45,740 nucleotides of DNA from Pseudomonadales bacterium (lineage in GTDB: Bacteria; Pseudomonadota; Gammaproteobacteria; Pseudomonadales; Azotimanducaceae): the NCBI GenBank assembly GCA_023300545.1, contig JALZVT010000082.1:1-45740 (forward strand). The letters run 5' to 3'. Shown in pieces: positions 35,374 through 42,835 of the stretch (position 1 is its first letter; each line of letters begins with the position of its first letter). The translations under genes and the position numbers were made by a program. A model generated the notes under the pieces. It saw only the letters and a program-made list of their open reading frames with translations, made no database searches and had not been told where the DNA came from.

Positions 35374-36681
35374 GTCATCGTCGTCATCGTCCTTGCGTTC
35401 GACAGCCATCTGTTCCACTCGAACATCTTCAATCCGGTTCTCGCTGATCGCCAGTGTCTCTATTCGATAGTTGTCGATAAGCAGGCAGACGTTTGCTTCG
35501 GGGATGACGCCAAGGTGTTCGGTGATAAGGCCATTCAGCGTGCGTGGGCCTTCTGTCGGCAACTGCCAACTCAGCGCTCGGTTGATGTCTCGTAATACGG
35601 CCATGCCATCAATGCGATAGCTGCCGTCGGTGAGTGAGGTTATTTCGTCGATGTTGCCTGCAAAGTCGGTGGTGAACTCGCCAACAATCTCTTCGAGAAT
35701 ATCTTCGAGCGTGACAATGCCGTGCACTTCGCCGTACTCGTCTACAACAAGGGCAATGCGACGTTTCTCTTTTTGGAAGTTCACTAGCTGAGTGTTTAGC
35801 GGTGTTGCCTCCGGTACAAAATAGGGGTCGCGGGTTTGCGCCAACACGTCATCAACGGTCACGGCTTCCTTGACTTTCAACAACCGTACGGCGCGCCGCA
35901 GATGCATGATGCCGACGATGTTGTTGATGTTATCTCGGTAGACCGGCAGGCGAGTGTGTTCGCTGCTCGCCATTAGCGAGAGGATCTCTTCGATGGGGTT
36001 GTCGAGGTCAATGCCAACCACATCACCGCGTGGAATCATGATGTCGTTGACGGTCACCTTTTCAAGATCGAGCACGTTTAACAGCATGCTTTGACCACGG
36101 GTTGGCAGGGCTACGTTTTCGTTCACCAGCGTCCGCATTTCGTCTTGGGTTAGGTGGTCGGCATGGGGTGTGCCCGGTTCGGGGGCAAAGGGTTTCACTA
36201 GCAGATTGGCGATGGTGTTGACGAACCACACCACAGGGTAGAGCACGCTCAGTAGGGGTTTCAGAATGACGCTTGATGGAAAGGCGATGCGCTCTGGATG
36301 TTGAGCGGCGATAGTTTTCGGCGCGACCTCAGCAAAAATCAGGAAAATCAGCGTTAAAACAACTGGGGCTACGGCGACACCAACGTCGCCAAGCAACCGC
36401 AGGCCAATAACCGTTGCAAGGGTTGCGGCGGAAAAGTTGACGAGGTTGTTGCCGATCAGAATAACGCTGAGCAGGCGATCGGGGCGCCGTAGCAGACTGT
36501 TTGTACGTCGGGCACCGGGGTGGCGTTCGTTGACCATGTGCCGTAAGCGGTACCGATTAACTGCCATCATGGCGGTTTCGGAACTCGAGAAGTAGGCAGA
36601 GAGCAGCAGCATGATGAACATGCCAAGTAGCATTAAGGAGATGGGCACTTCGGCAGGGCTCACAGGACTCGCAGGACTCAT
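35353..36681 (-). CDS. corB: CNNM/CorB-type transporter-associated membrane protein
   Basis: A 442-residue protein of the HlyC/CorC family, likely involved in magnesium efflux. An N-terminal DUF21 domain has four membrane segments (about residues 12-175, with AYFSSSETAMMAVN and FAEVAPKTIAAQ). Two CBS domains follow (about 205-330, with VVDEYGEVHGIVTLEDILEEI), and then a CorC_HlyC domain. The tail has six Asp in a row and ends EGQNSF, the last residues encoded by the palindromic repeat. The start at 36681 overlaps the CcsA-like gene by 4 nt, as in the E. coli ypjD-yfjD pair; an upstream open extension is just the CcsA gene in another frame. Confidence 0.93.
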   Translation of the reverse strand: MSPASPVSPAEVPISLMLLGMFIMLLLSAYFSSSETAMMAVNRYRLRHMVNERHPGARRTNSLLRRPDRLLSVILIGNNLVNFSAATLATVIGLRLLGDVGVAVAPVVLTLIFLIFAEVAPKTIAAQHPERIAFPSSVILKPLLSVLYPVVWFVNTIANLLVKPFAPEPGTPHADHLTQDEMRTLVNENVALPTRGQSMLLNVLDLEKVTVNDIMIPRGDVVGIDLDNPIEEILSLMASSEHTRLPVYRDNINNIVGIMHLRRAVRLLKVKEAVTVDDVLAQTRDPYFVPEATPLNTQLVNFQKEKRRIALVVDEYGEVHGIVTLEDILEEIVGEFTTDFAGNIDEITSLTDGSYRIDGMAVLRDINRALSWQLPTEGPRTLNGLITEHLGVIPEANVCLLIDNYRIETLAISENRIEDVRVEQMAVERKDDDDDDEGQNSF

Positions 36682-37475
36682 TGTTGCAGTACAACCTCTA
36701 CGACAAATTTGGAACCTAGATAGCCTAGCAGTAGCAAGGCAAAACCGGCCAGTGTCCAGCGGGTGGCCGTCGCGCCACGCCAGCCAAATCGGGCCCGGCC
36801 AATCAATAGGATGGTAAAGGCGAGCCAGGAGGCGATGGACAAAACAGTATGGTGAATGGGTTGGCCAAACATATTGTCGAGAAAGGCAAAACCACTCGCT
36901 ATGGCTACTGTGAGCAGGAGAACACCAACTAACAGCCATTGGAACAGCATGGTTTCCATGGTTTGTAGTGGCGGCAACAGACGCAGTACAGTGATGTCAC
37001 TCTTGTCGCGCAGCGCATTTTCTTGCAGGCGCATGACTAGCGATTGGCACGCCGCAAGCAGCAGCACGGTGTACGCCAGAACCGACAGCGAGATATGCAC
37101 AAGCAGTACACCCGACAGGTCAGTGATAGGTTCGAATGAAGTGGATAGGCTGATACCACCAAGCACACTGACGGCGCACAACGGAAAGACAAACAGAAAC
37201 AGGTTGTGCAGGGGCTGACGCGTTGATGCCAGTAAAGTTAAGGCGGCCAAAATAAAGGTGGTTAGGCAGGCTGCGCTGTACAGGCCGAGGTTAAAGCCTT
37301 CGGGTGCGCGAACGAGCAACCAGGTCGTAACACCGTGTAAAAACAGGGCGGGTAGTGCTATCCAGAGCAGACGTTGGGCGTCTTGTGAGCGCCGGGCGCG
37401 GTAGTCGCGCACGTGCATAAACGATCCCATGATGTAGAACAATGCCGCTGCGATGCCAGGGTAGGCCGGATTCAT
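36678..37475 (-). CDS. ypjD: CcsA/YpjD-like inner-membrane protein (cytochrome c assembly family)
   Basis: A 265-residue protein with eight predicted membrane helices. It belongs to the CcsA/ResC fold; the conserved His in LLVHISLSVLAY and GQPIHHTVLSIASW could bind heme. The E. coli relative YpjD lies between ffh and corB in the same way and has no proven role. It is divergent from ffh; the 139-nt gap carries the ffh promoter. Function is inferred from family only. Confidence 0.9.
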   Translation of the reverse strand: MNPAYPGIAAALFYIMGSFMHVRDYRARRSQDAQRLLWIALPALFLHGVTTWLLVRAPEGFNLGLYSAACLTTFILAALTLLASTRQPLHNLFLFVFPLCAVSVLGGISLSTSFEPITDLSGVLLVHISLSVLAYTVLLLAACQSLVMRLQENALRDKSDITVLRLLPPLQTMETMLFQWLLVGVLLLTVAIASGFAFLDNMFGQPIHHTVLSIASWLAFTILLIGRARFGWRGATATRWTLAGFALLLLGYLGSKFVVEVVLQQ

Positions 37476-37614
37476 GGTTGTCTGAGAGGTGCTCTGGTTA
37501 GTGGGTTAAAAGGGGTAGACGAACGAAAAGCGGGTGCAAGGTCTCTATTTACGGGAGTTTGGCACAGATTCCTCGGTTATACTCGCCACCGTTTATAACC
37601 ATCTGCATTTTGCC

Positions 37615-38988
37615 ATGTTTGAAAACCTCAGTGACCGATTGACCCACACCCTGCGGGGCATCCAGGGTAAAGCCAAGCTCAGCGAAGACAATATTGCCGG
37701 CACCCTGCGTGAGGTTCGCATGGCTCTGCTCGAGGCTGACGTTGCTCTGTCGGTAGTAAAGGACTTTGTCGAGCGGGTTAAAACGGTCAGCATTGGCACT
37801 TCTGTTAGCACCGCGCTGAATCCGGGCGAGCAGTTTGTCAAGATTGTTCACGCCGAGCTGGTGGCGTTGATGGGCACCCATGAGCCACTGAATCTGGCGG
37901 CAAAGCCTCCAGTGGTTATCCTCATGGCTGGCCTGCAGGGCGCGGGTAAGACCACAACGGTCGCCAAGCTCGCGAAATACCTGCGCGATATTGAGAAAAA
38001 GAAAGTCGCGGTGGTCAGTGCTGACGTTTATCGTCCTGCCGCGATCGAGCAACTGCAAACGCTGGCGGGAGAGGTCGGTGCCCGATTTATCTCCAGTACG
38101 GCGATGGAAAAGCCACTCAAGATTGCCGAGCGGGCGGTTAAAGACGCAAGCAATCAGTTTGACGACGTTCTGATTGTCGATACCGCGGGCCGCACCGCTG
38201 TCGACGACGCGATGATGCATGAGATTAAGGCTTTGCAGGCCCAGCTGATGCCTGCGGAAACCCTGTTTGTAGTTGATGCGATGACAGGGCAGGACGCCGC
38301 CAACACCGCTAAGGCATTTAACGACGCACTGATGTTGACCGGCGTTATCCTAGCTAAAGCGGATGGTGATGCGCGTGGTGGTGCGGCGCTGTCGGTCAAA
38401 GCCATCACCAATAAGCCCATCAAGTTTTTGGGGATTGGCGAAAAGACAGATGCGCTCGAGCCGTTTCATCCCGATCGAGTGGCCTCGCGAATCCTCGGCA
38501 TGGGCGACGTGCTTTCGCTTATTGAAGAAGCTGAACGCAAGGTTGATAAGAAGAAGGCGCAGAAGCTCGCCAGTAAAATTGCCAAAGGTAAGAAATTTGA
38601 CCTAGAAGATTTTCGCGATCAGTTGCAGCAGATGGCCAACATGGGCGGCATCACGAGCATGCTCGACAAGATGCCCGGCATGAACAACATTCCGGCCGCA
38701 GCGCGCGACCAGCTGGACGATGGCATGTTCAAAAAGATGGAGGCCATCATCTCGTCGATGACGGTTCGGGAGCGGCGTTATCCAGACCTTCTTAATGGTT
38801 CGCGTAAGCGCCGTATTGCTGCAGGTAGCGGCACCCAGGTGCCCGACATCAACAAACTGCTAAAGCAGCACAAGCAAATGCAGAAAATGATGCTGAAAAT
38901 GAAAACGAAGGGTGGTATGGCGAATATGATGCGCGGCATTCAGGGGCAAATGGGCCAGGGCGGAGGGTTTCCGGGTCGCCGCCGCTAA
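37615..38988 (+). CDS. ffh: Signal recognition particle GTPase Ffh
   Basis: Binds 4.5S RNA and signal sequences and delivers nascent membrane proteins to FtsY/SecYEG. The 457-residue product has the N domain, the G domain (P-loop GLQGAGKTTT, DTAGR, TKADGDARGG-like KADGDARGG), and a Met-rich M domain at the C-terminus (about 300-457, with KQMQKMMLKMKTKGGMANMM). Homology sets the start at 37615 (MFENLSDRLTHTLRG). TATACT at 37578-37583 is a likely -10 box with no good -35. Confidence 0.98.
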   Translation: MFENLSDRLTHTLRGIQGKAKLSEDNIAGTLREVRMALLEADVALSVVKDFVERVKTVSIGTSVSTALNPGEQFVKIVHAELVALMGTHEPLNLAAKPPVVILMAGLQGAGKTTTVAKLAKYLRDIEKKKVAVVSADVYRPAAIEQLQTLAGEVGARFISSTAMEKPLKIAERAVKDASNQFDDVLIVDTAGRTAVDDAMMHEIKALQAQLMPAETLFVVDAMTGQDAANTAKAFNDALMLTGVILAKADGDARGGAALSVKAITNKPIKFLGIGEKTDALEPFHPDRVASRILGMGDVLSLIEEAERKVDKKKAQKLASKIAKGKKFDLEDFRDQLQQMANMGGITSMLDKMPGMNNIPAAARDQLDDGMFKKMEAIISSMTVRERRYPDLLNGSRKRRIAAGSGTQVPDINKLLKQHKQMQKMMLKMKTKGGMANMMRGIQGQMGQGGGFPGRRR

Positions 38989-39023
38989 GCCGTAACGGTA
39001 AACCCGTACAACCATTTTGCGGC

Positions 39024-39051
39024 TTGCGCGGGTGCCTCTTTGCTATACAAT
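39024..39051 (+). promoter_or_regulatory. rpsP operon promoter
   Basis: TTGCGC (39024-39029), a 16-nt spacer and TACAAT (39046-39051); an overlapping TATACA is an alternative -10. The stretch after the -10 box is GC-rich (GTCGCGCTC), as in growth-rate-controlled ribosomal promoters. The leader before rpsP is about 75 nt. Confidence 0.6.
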
Positions 39052-39132
39052 GTCGCGCTCGCTAATCCGGCCGCTGCTGTCCATTAATTACGTGGATAAG
39101 TGCATAGGGCCTACACAAGAGCCACTAAATAC

Positions 39133-39420
39133 ATGGTAATCATCCGCTTAGCCCGTTCAGGCGCCAAGAAGAACCCGTTCTACCACATCACCGTTGCAGA
39201 TCGCGCGGCGAAGCGTGACGGTCGTTTTATCGAACGCCTCGGCTTCTTTAATCCTGTCGCCAAAGGCGCAGCTGAAGGTTTGCGTCTGAACCTAGAGCGC
39301 GTCGACCACTGGGTGGGCGTAGGCGCTCAGCCAACAGATAAAGTGAAGAAGCTGATTACCAGAGCTCGTGCGATCGCTAAGGCCCAGGCCCCTGCAGCTG
39401 AAGCTGTAGCGGCTGAGTAA
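39133..39420 (+). CDS. rpsP: 30S ribosomal protein S16
   Basis: A small-subunit protein needed for 30S assembly. The 95-residue product starts [19 protein letters not shown], and the family stretch [14 protein letters not shown] is intact; the tail is Ala-rich and slightly longer than in E. coli. This homology places the start at 39133, 11 codons after an open upstream start. First gene of rpsP-rimM-trmD-rplS. Confidence 0.98.
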   Translation: MVIIRLARSGAKKNPFYHITVADRAAKRDGRFIERLGFFNPVAKGAAEGLRLNLERVDHWVGVGAQPTDKVKKLITRARAIAKAQAPAAEAVAAE

Positions 39421-39428
39421 TCGCCTTC

Positions 39429-39448
39429 GGGGAGGTCTGTTCCTCCCC
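39429..39448 (+). other. 7-bp hairpin between rpsP and rimM
   Basis: GGGGAGG-TCTGTT-CCTCCCC is a perfect hairpin in the 64-nt rpsP-rimM gap. Only a short, interrupted pyrimidine run follows. It could be a partial attenuator or an RNase site that keeps rimM and trmD expression below that of the ribosomal proteins, a known imbalance in the E. coli trmD operon. Confidence 0.5.
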
Positions 39449-39484
39449 AATCTCTCCCCATTGACTCGCTGTTAACCTCCTCAG

Positions 39485-40048
39485 ATGGCAACCGATCCTG
39501 ATGAAGTGATTGTCGTTGGCCGACTGGGCGCTCCGCACGGTGTGCGCGGCGAGTTACATCTGCATTCCTACACCAGTCCGATCGATAACCTGCTCGAGTA
39601 TCGCCCTTGGCTGTGTCGACGGCGGCCGGCAGGCCGGCAGGCTAATCGCCGGACGAACTCCAGTGATCCAAGCTGGCAGACCTTCGAATTCACTAACCTG
39701 CGTACTCATCAAGATCATTTTTTGGTCAGTGTTACCGGCTACCCAGAGCGGGAAGATGTGGCGGGGCTTCGCGGTATGGAAGTGGGCGTGCCGCGCTCCC
39801 AATTGCCCGAACTCGACGAGCAGGAGCATTACTGGCGAGACCTTATTGGTGCACAGGTGGTAAGCCTCAACGAGGAGCTGCTCGGTACGGTTGCTGGTTT
39901 GTTGGAAACGGGGGTGCATGATGTGCTGCGTGTCCGTCGTCCAGAGCCAGGTCTGAGTGAGCTGTTGATTCCCTTCGTCAAAGCCTACGTTGTGGCTGTT
40001 ACGCCCGATCGGCTTACCGTGGACTGGGATCCTGCCTGGAATGAGTGA
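39485..40048 (+). CDS. rimM: 16S rRNA-processing protein RimM
   Basis: A 30S maturation factor that binds S19. The 187-residue product has the N-terminal RimM barrel (VVGRLGAPHGVRGELHLHSY) and the C-terminal PRC-like barrel (YWRDLIGAQVVSL, LIPFVKAYV). Between them it has an Arg/Asn-rich insertion of about 15 residues (residues 45-62), encoded by a locally repetitive GC-rich stretch. No Shine-Dalgarno is visible; the ATG is preceded by a C/T-rich run. It overlaps trmD by 8 nt. Confidence 0.96.
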   Translation: MATDPDEVIVVGRLGAPHGVRGELHLHSYTSPIDNLLEYRPWLCRRRPAGRQANRRTNSSDPSWQTFEFTNLRTHQDHFLVSVTGYPEREDVAGLRGMEVGVPRSQLPELDEQEHYWRDLIGAQVVSLNEELLGTVAGLLETGVHDVLRVRRPEPGLSELLIPFVKAYVVAVTPDRLTVDWDPAWNE

Positions 40049-40835
40049 CCCGCAGCCAGAGGCGCCTGCCCCAGAGATCTCAGCCCAGAAAAACTGGGTG
40101 GGTGTTATCACGCTGTTTCCAGAACTTTTTATAGACGCGGCCCAGCACGGTGTCAGTCGGCGGGCTTTTGCTGATGGTTTGCACTGCGAGTATTTCAACC
40201 CGCGCGAATTTACTGACCGCAAACACGGTCAGGTTGACGATAAACCCTATGGGGGTGGGCCCGGAATGGTCATGCAGCCGCAGCCGCTTACGGCCGCGCT
40301 TGCGGCCGCCACAGCGCAGGCCGTGGCGGTGATGCCGAGAGCCAAACCGCTGGTGATTGTGCCCTCGCCACAGGGTCAGGTGTTAACCCAGGCGCTCGTG
40401 CAACAGTTGGCGCGTGAGCCCGCCTTGATCTTTGTCTGCGGCCGTTATGAAGGTCTTGATGAGCGATTTGTGGTCCAGGCAGACCTTGAGATCAGTCTGG
40501 GTGACTTTGTGCTGACGGGTGGCGAACTGGCGGTTCAGGTGACGCTGGATGCGGTGTCACGTTGGTTGCCAGGCACGCTGGGTAACGATGAGTCTGCGGC
40601 GGCTGACAGCTTTGCCAACGGGTTGCTAGAGGGGCCGCATTACACCCGCCCCGAAGTCACCGCTGATGGGCGCGGAGTGCCGGCTGTGCTGCTTAGCGGT
40701 GATCACGCGGCAATCGCTCGATACCGCCGTAAGATGGCGCTGCAGCGGACATTTGAGCGGCGTCCAGAGCTGCTGCTCACCGGTTTGCTGACCGATTTGG
40801 ACCGCGAGCTGTTGCGCGAGCTGCTTACAGAGTAA
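40041..40835 (+). CDS. trmD: tRNA (guanine-N1-)-methyltransferase TrmD
   Basis: A SPOUT enzyme that makes m1G37 and prevents +1 frameshifts. The 264-residue product has KPYGGGPGMVMQPQPL, FVCGRYEGLDERF, GDFVLTGGELAVQ with the catalytic Asp shortly after (TLDAVSRW), and HYTRPEV. ATG 40041 gives about 18 residues before the conserved WVGVITLFPELF, longer than E. coli, which starts at that point; the extension is Pro/Ala-rich. It overlaps rimM by 8 nt. Confidence 0.97.
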   Translation: MSDPQPEAPAPEISAQKNWVGVITLFPELFIDAAQHGVSRRAFADGLHCEYFNPREFTDRKHGQVDDKPYGGGPGMVMQPQPLTAALAAATAQAVAVMPRAKPLVIVPSPQGQVLTQALVQQLAREPALIFVCGRYEGLDERFVVQADLEISLGDFVLTGGELAVQVTLDAVSRWLPGTLGNDESAAADSFANGLLEGPHYTRPEVTADGRGVPAVLLSGDHAAIARYRRKMALQRTFERRPELLLTGLLTDLDRELLRELLTE

Positions 40836-40840
40836 GTTCT

Positions 40841-40868
40841 TTGCCAATTACCTAATCCCATGTACAAT
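40841..40868 (+). promoter_or_regulatory. rplS promoter
   Basis: TTGCCA (40841-40846), a 16-nt spacer and TACAAT (40863-40868) preceded by TG (extended -10). It lies between trmD and rplS and would let L19 be made apart from the rimM-trmD message. Confidence 0.65.
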
Positions 40869-40897
40869 TCGCGCCTCGATTTTCAGCGGCAAACCCG

Positions 40898-41248
40898 ATG
40901 AACAGCAACAAAATTATCCAGCAGCTCGAAAACGAGCAGCTTCGTGAAGACACTCCAGAATTTGCCCCAGGCGATACGCTGGTGGTTCAGGTGCGCGTTG
41001 TAGAAGGCACTCGCGAGCGATTGCAGGCCTTTGAAGGCGTGGTGATTGGTAAGCGCAACCGTGGTCTTAACTCAGCGTTCACTGTGCGGAAGATTTCCCA
41101 CGGTGTTGGTGTAGAGCGTACGTTCCAAACCCACAGCCGCCAGGTGGCAGACATTGCCGTAAAGCGTCGTGGTTCTGTTCGTCAAGCCAAGCTCTACTAC
41201 CTTCGCGAGCTGTCCGGTCGGGCTGCACGCATCAAGGAAAAAGTCTAA
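40898..41248 (+). CDS. rplS: 50S ribosomal protein L19
   Basis: A large-subunit protein at the 30S-50S interface. The 116-residue product carries the family stretches [35 protein letters not shown] and the C-terminal [10 protein letters not shown]-like [11 protein letters not shown]. It closes the rpsP-rimM-trmD-rplS run and is followed by a strong intrinsic terminator. Confidence 0.98.
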   Translation: MNSNKIIQQLENEQLREDTPEFAPGDTLVVQVRVVEGTRERLQAFEGVVIGKRNRGLNSAFTVRKISHGVGVERTFQTHSRQVADIAVKRRGSVRQAKLYYLRELSGRAARIKEKV

Positions 41249-41265
41249 CTCCGGCAGCGTTTGAG

Positions 41266-41282
41266 TCTCGAGTAAATCGAGA
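41266..41282 (+). other. Small hairpin after rplS
   Basis: TCTCGA-GTAAA-TCGAGA is a perfect 6-bp inverted repeat 17 nt after the rplS stop and 20 nt before the terminator. It may protect the 3' end of the message. Confidence 0.45.
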
Positions 41283-41301
41283 CCTCGACAAGCCAAAAAG
41301 A

Positions 41302-41336
41302 GCGTCTGATCCCGCAAGGGGTTGGGCGTTTTTTTT
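41302..41336 (+). terminator. Intrinsic terminator of the rpsP-rplS operon
   Basis: GCGTCTGATCCC (41302-41313) pairs over 12 positions, several as G-T wobbles, with GGGGTTGGGCGT (41318-41329) around a GCAA tetraloop, followed by a run of eight T (41329-41336). This is a strong rho-independent terminator for plus-strand transcription. Confidence 0.9.
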
Positions 41337-41355
41337 GGGGAGTCTGGAGGGGAAG

Positions 41356-41422
41356 AAAAAAATACCAGCTTGCCGAGGGGTTGGGGACCAAGGGGGAGGG
41401 GAGAACCCACCCGACAAGCTGG
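41356..41422 (-). terminator. Intrinsic terminator of the candidate small RNA
   Basis: On the minus strand CCAGCTTG-TCGGG-(T)-GGGTT (41422-41404) pairs with AACCCC-TCGG-CAAGCTGG (41382-41365): about 18 bp with a single bulged T and two wobbles. TA and seven T (41362-41356) follow. The 21-nt loop (41403-41383) is nearly all C and T. The same bases on the plus strand have four runs of at least four G at 41377-41401, a G-quadruplex-type pattern. Confidence 0.8.
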
Positions 41423-41506
41423 CGCGTACCGGTTGTCGTGGAGAGAGACGACTTCCGGTCAGGTTTCAACGAACAGCGGGGACAGCTGATACTTCCGTTA
41501 AACCTG
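41356..41506 (-). ncRNA. Candidate sigma-54-dependent small RNA with C/U-rich loops
   Basis: About 151 nt on the minus strand, bounded by a sigma-54-type promoter and an intrinsic terminator. From the 5' end: hairpin A (41506-41460) has CAGGTTT pairing with AAACCTG and AACG with CGTT, one bulged G, and an inner CAGC-TGTCCCC-GCTG stem-loop. Hairpin B (41459-41428) has ACCGG/CCGGT and GTCGT/ACGAC helices with a symmetric AA/AA internal loop and the apical loop CTCTCTCC. Then come 5 nt and hairpin C, the terminator stem with a 21-nt C-rich loop. All apical loops are C/U-rich, the type that pairs with Shine-Dalgarno sequences in other sRNAs. No open frame here looks coding. It is not Qrr, GlmY/GlmZ or CrcZ, the sigma-54 sRNAs I know. 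Existence as a transcript is inferred. Confidence 0.68.
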
Positions 41507-41516
41507 TCTGAGTTAA

Positions 41517-41533
41517 TGCATGCGTCGTGCCAA
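41517..41533 (-). promoter_or_regulatory. Sigma-54 (RpoN) promoter, near consensus
   Basis: Minus-strand TTGGCACGACGCATGCA matches the -24/-12 consensus YTGGCACG-N4-TTGCW at every conserved place except the first T of TTGC, with the required 10 bp between GG (-24) and GC (-12). The start is predicted at about 41506, which is exactly the first base of hairpin A. An A/T-rich stretch at 41548-41570 (about -42 to -64) could bend or bind IHF, and an inverted repeat about 100-135 nt upstream could bind the activator. Confidence 0.72.
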
Positions 41534-41604
41534 CTTCTTGCGCGCCGAATTGAATTCTATATATTTCAGTGGGTTACGGAGATTTAATGACGAGGCGGTG
41601 CGAT

Positions 41605-41640
41605 GCGGCGGCAAGAAAAATGGCGCACTAAAACCGCCGC
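41605..41640. promoter_or_regulatory. Inverted repeat, possible enhancer-binding site or xerD leader hairpin
   Basis: GCGGCGG (41605-41611) and CCGCCGC (41634-41640) form a perfect 7-bp inverted repeat with a 22-nt A-rich centre, 99-134 nt upstream of the predicted sigma-54 start, the usual distance for activator sites. A TTTGTGT run follows on the plus strand, so a weak terminator is an alternative. The rest of 41534-41788 shows no gene; a further TGGCGC/GCGCCA pair lies near 41720-41750. Confidence 0.35.
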
Positions 41641-41788
41641 TTTGTGTCAGATTCCGGCACTATTGGACCGAACGGGCGAGAGGCCTGTCACAACCGGTCA
41701 GCTGGCTTGCACAAATGTGGCGCTCCGCACTCAGGCGCCGTAGCGTGCGCCATCTTTCCGGCGACACCGATTTGGTTACCCTGTAGCG

Positions 41789-42721
41789 ATGACAAAGACA
41801 CCTTCAGCTTCAGGCCGGCCCGGCGCAACATTGTCCGAGCCCGCCAATCCAAGCATTGACGACTACCTGGACGAGGTTTGGTTGGCAAAAGGGCTTAGTG
41901 ACAACACGCTGGCCGCGTATCGCCGTGATCTTACGGCGTTGGCGACGTTTCTGGCGCCCACGGCACTGCTGGACGCCGACCCTGGTCGGTTGTTTGCCTA
42001 TCTTGGCGAGCGTTTCGAGGGCGGCTATGCCACGCGCTCAGCAGCCAGAGCGTTGTCGTGCATTCGCGGCTTTTATCGGCACTCGCTAGCCAAAGGGCGG
42101 ATTGCGCTGGATCCTAGTGCGGCGCTGACCCAGCCCAAACTCGCACGGGGTTTGCCAAAAACAATCACCGAGCAGGATGTCGAGCGACTGCTGTCCGCGC
42201 CGGATATCAGCAAACCCATGGGGTTGCGTGACCGGGCTATGCTTGAGCTGTTGTACGCAACAGGTTTGCGCATCACTGAGCTTGTGACCCTCACCAGCGG
42301 CGCGCTGAATAAGCGCCAGGGAGCGGTTCGAGTCGTTGGCAAAGGCGGTAAAGAGCGGTTGGTCCCGGTGGGGGGGGTCGCGCTGGATTGGCTCGATCGA
42401 TACGAGCGCGAGGCGTTGCCTTCGCTTGATCCCGATGCGCTAAGTTCGGCGTTGTTTCCCAGCAATCGCAAGCGCGCGATGACCCGCCAGACCTTTTGGC
42501 ACGCCATCAAGCGTTATGCCGCCATCGCGGGTATATCAACCAGTGTCTCGCCGCACACGCTGCGACATGCGTTTGCCACCCATCTGTTAAACCACGGTGC
42601 CGATTTGCGCGCGGTGCAGATGATGTTGGGGCACGCTGACCTATCCACGACGCAGATCTACACCCATGTAGCCAAGGCTCGACTAAAATCTATGCATAAG
42701 ACCCATCATCCCAGAGGTTGA
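41789..42721 (+). CDS. xerD: Site-specific tyrosine recombinase XerD
   Basis: With XerC, resolves chromosome dimers at dif. The 310-residue product has the N-terminal SAM-like domain (SIDDYLDEVWLAKGLSDNTLAAYRRD) and the catalytic domain with the RKHRHY set: Arg in ATGLRITEL, Lys in GKGGKERLVP, HTLRHAFATHLL, LGHADLSTTQIY with the Tyr nucleophile. XerD is preferred to XerC because dsbC and recJ follow, as in E. coli. The N-terminus is about 18 residues longer than usual. No Shine-Dalgarno is seen; TACCCT lies 6 nt before the ATG. Confidence 0.96.
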   Translation: MTKTPSASGRPGATLSEPANPSIDDYLDEVWLAKGLSDNTLAAYRRDLTALATFLAPTALLDADPGRLFAYLGERFEGGYATRSAARALSCIRGFYRHSLAKGRIALDPSAALTQPKLARGLPKTITEQDVERLLSAPDISKPMGLRDRAMLELLYATGLRITELVTLTSGALNKRQGAVRVVGKGGKERLVPVGGVALDWLDRYEREALPSLDPDALSSALFPSNRKRAMTRQTFWHAIKRYAAIAGISTSVSPHTLRHAFATHLLNHGADLRAVQMMLGHADLSTTQIYTHVAKARLKSMHKTHHPRG

Positions 42722-42835
42722 GAGGGGTTGAGAAGATGTTGAGTGGAGGTTGGCGGTTCCAGTGCGGGGAACGGTTAGGTTATATCCGGGTCTATTCCGG
42801 TTAGAATGAACGATAGATTAAAGGAGCACAGACGC

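Noticed and set aside
41337-41600. CsrB/RsmZ-like RNA on the plus strand, because GGA occurs in several hairpin loops
   Set aside because: No promoter is seen on the plus strand and the T-tract and sigma-54 box both point to the minus strand, where those GGA become UCC.
41540-41790. dif recombination site next to xerD
   Set aside because: No XerC/XerD arm pair with a 6-bp centre is present; the A/T-rich stretch does not match dif.
41381-41859. Several short open frames in the rplS-xerD gap
   Set aside because: They overlap each other, lack ribosome binding sites, have low-complexity products and cross the hairpins of the candidate sRNA.
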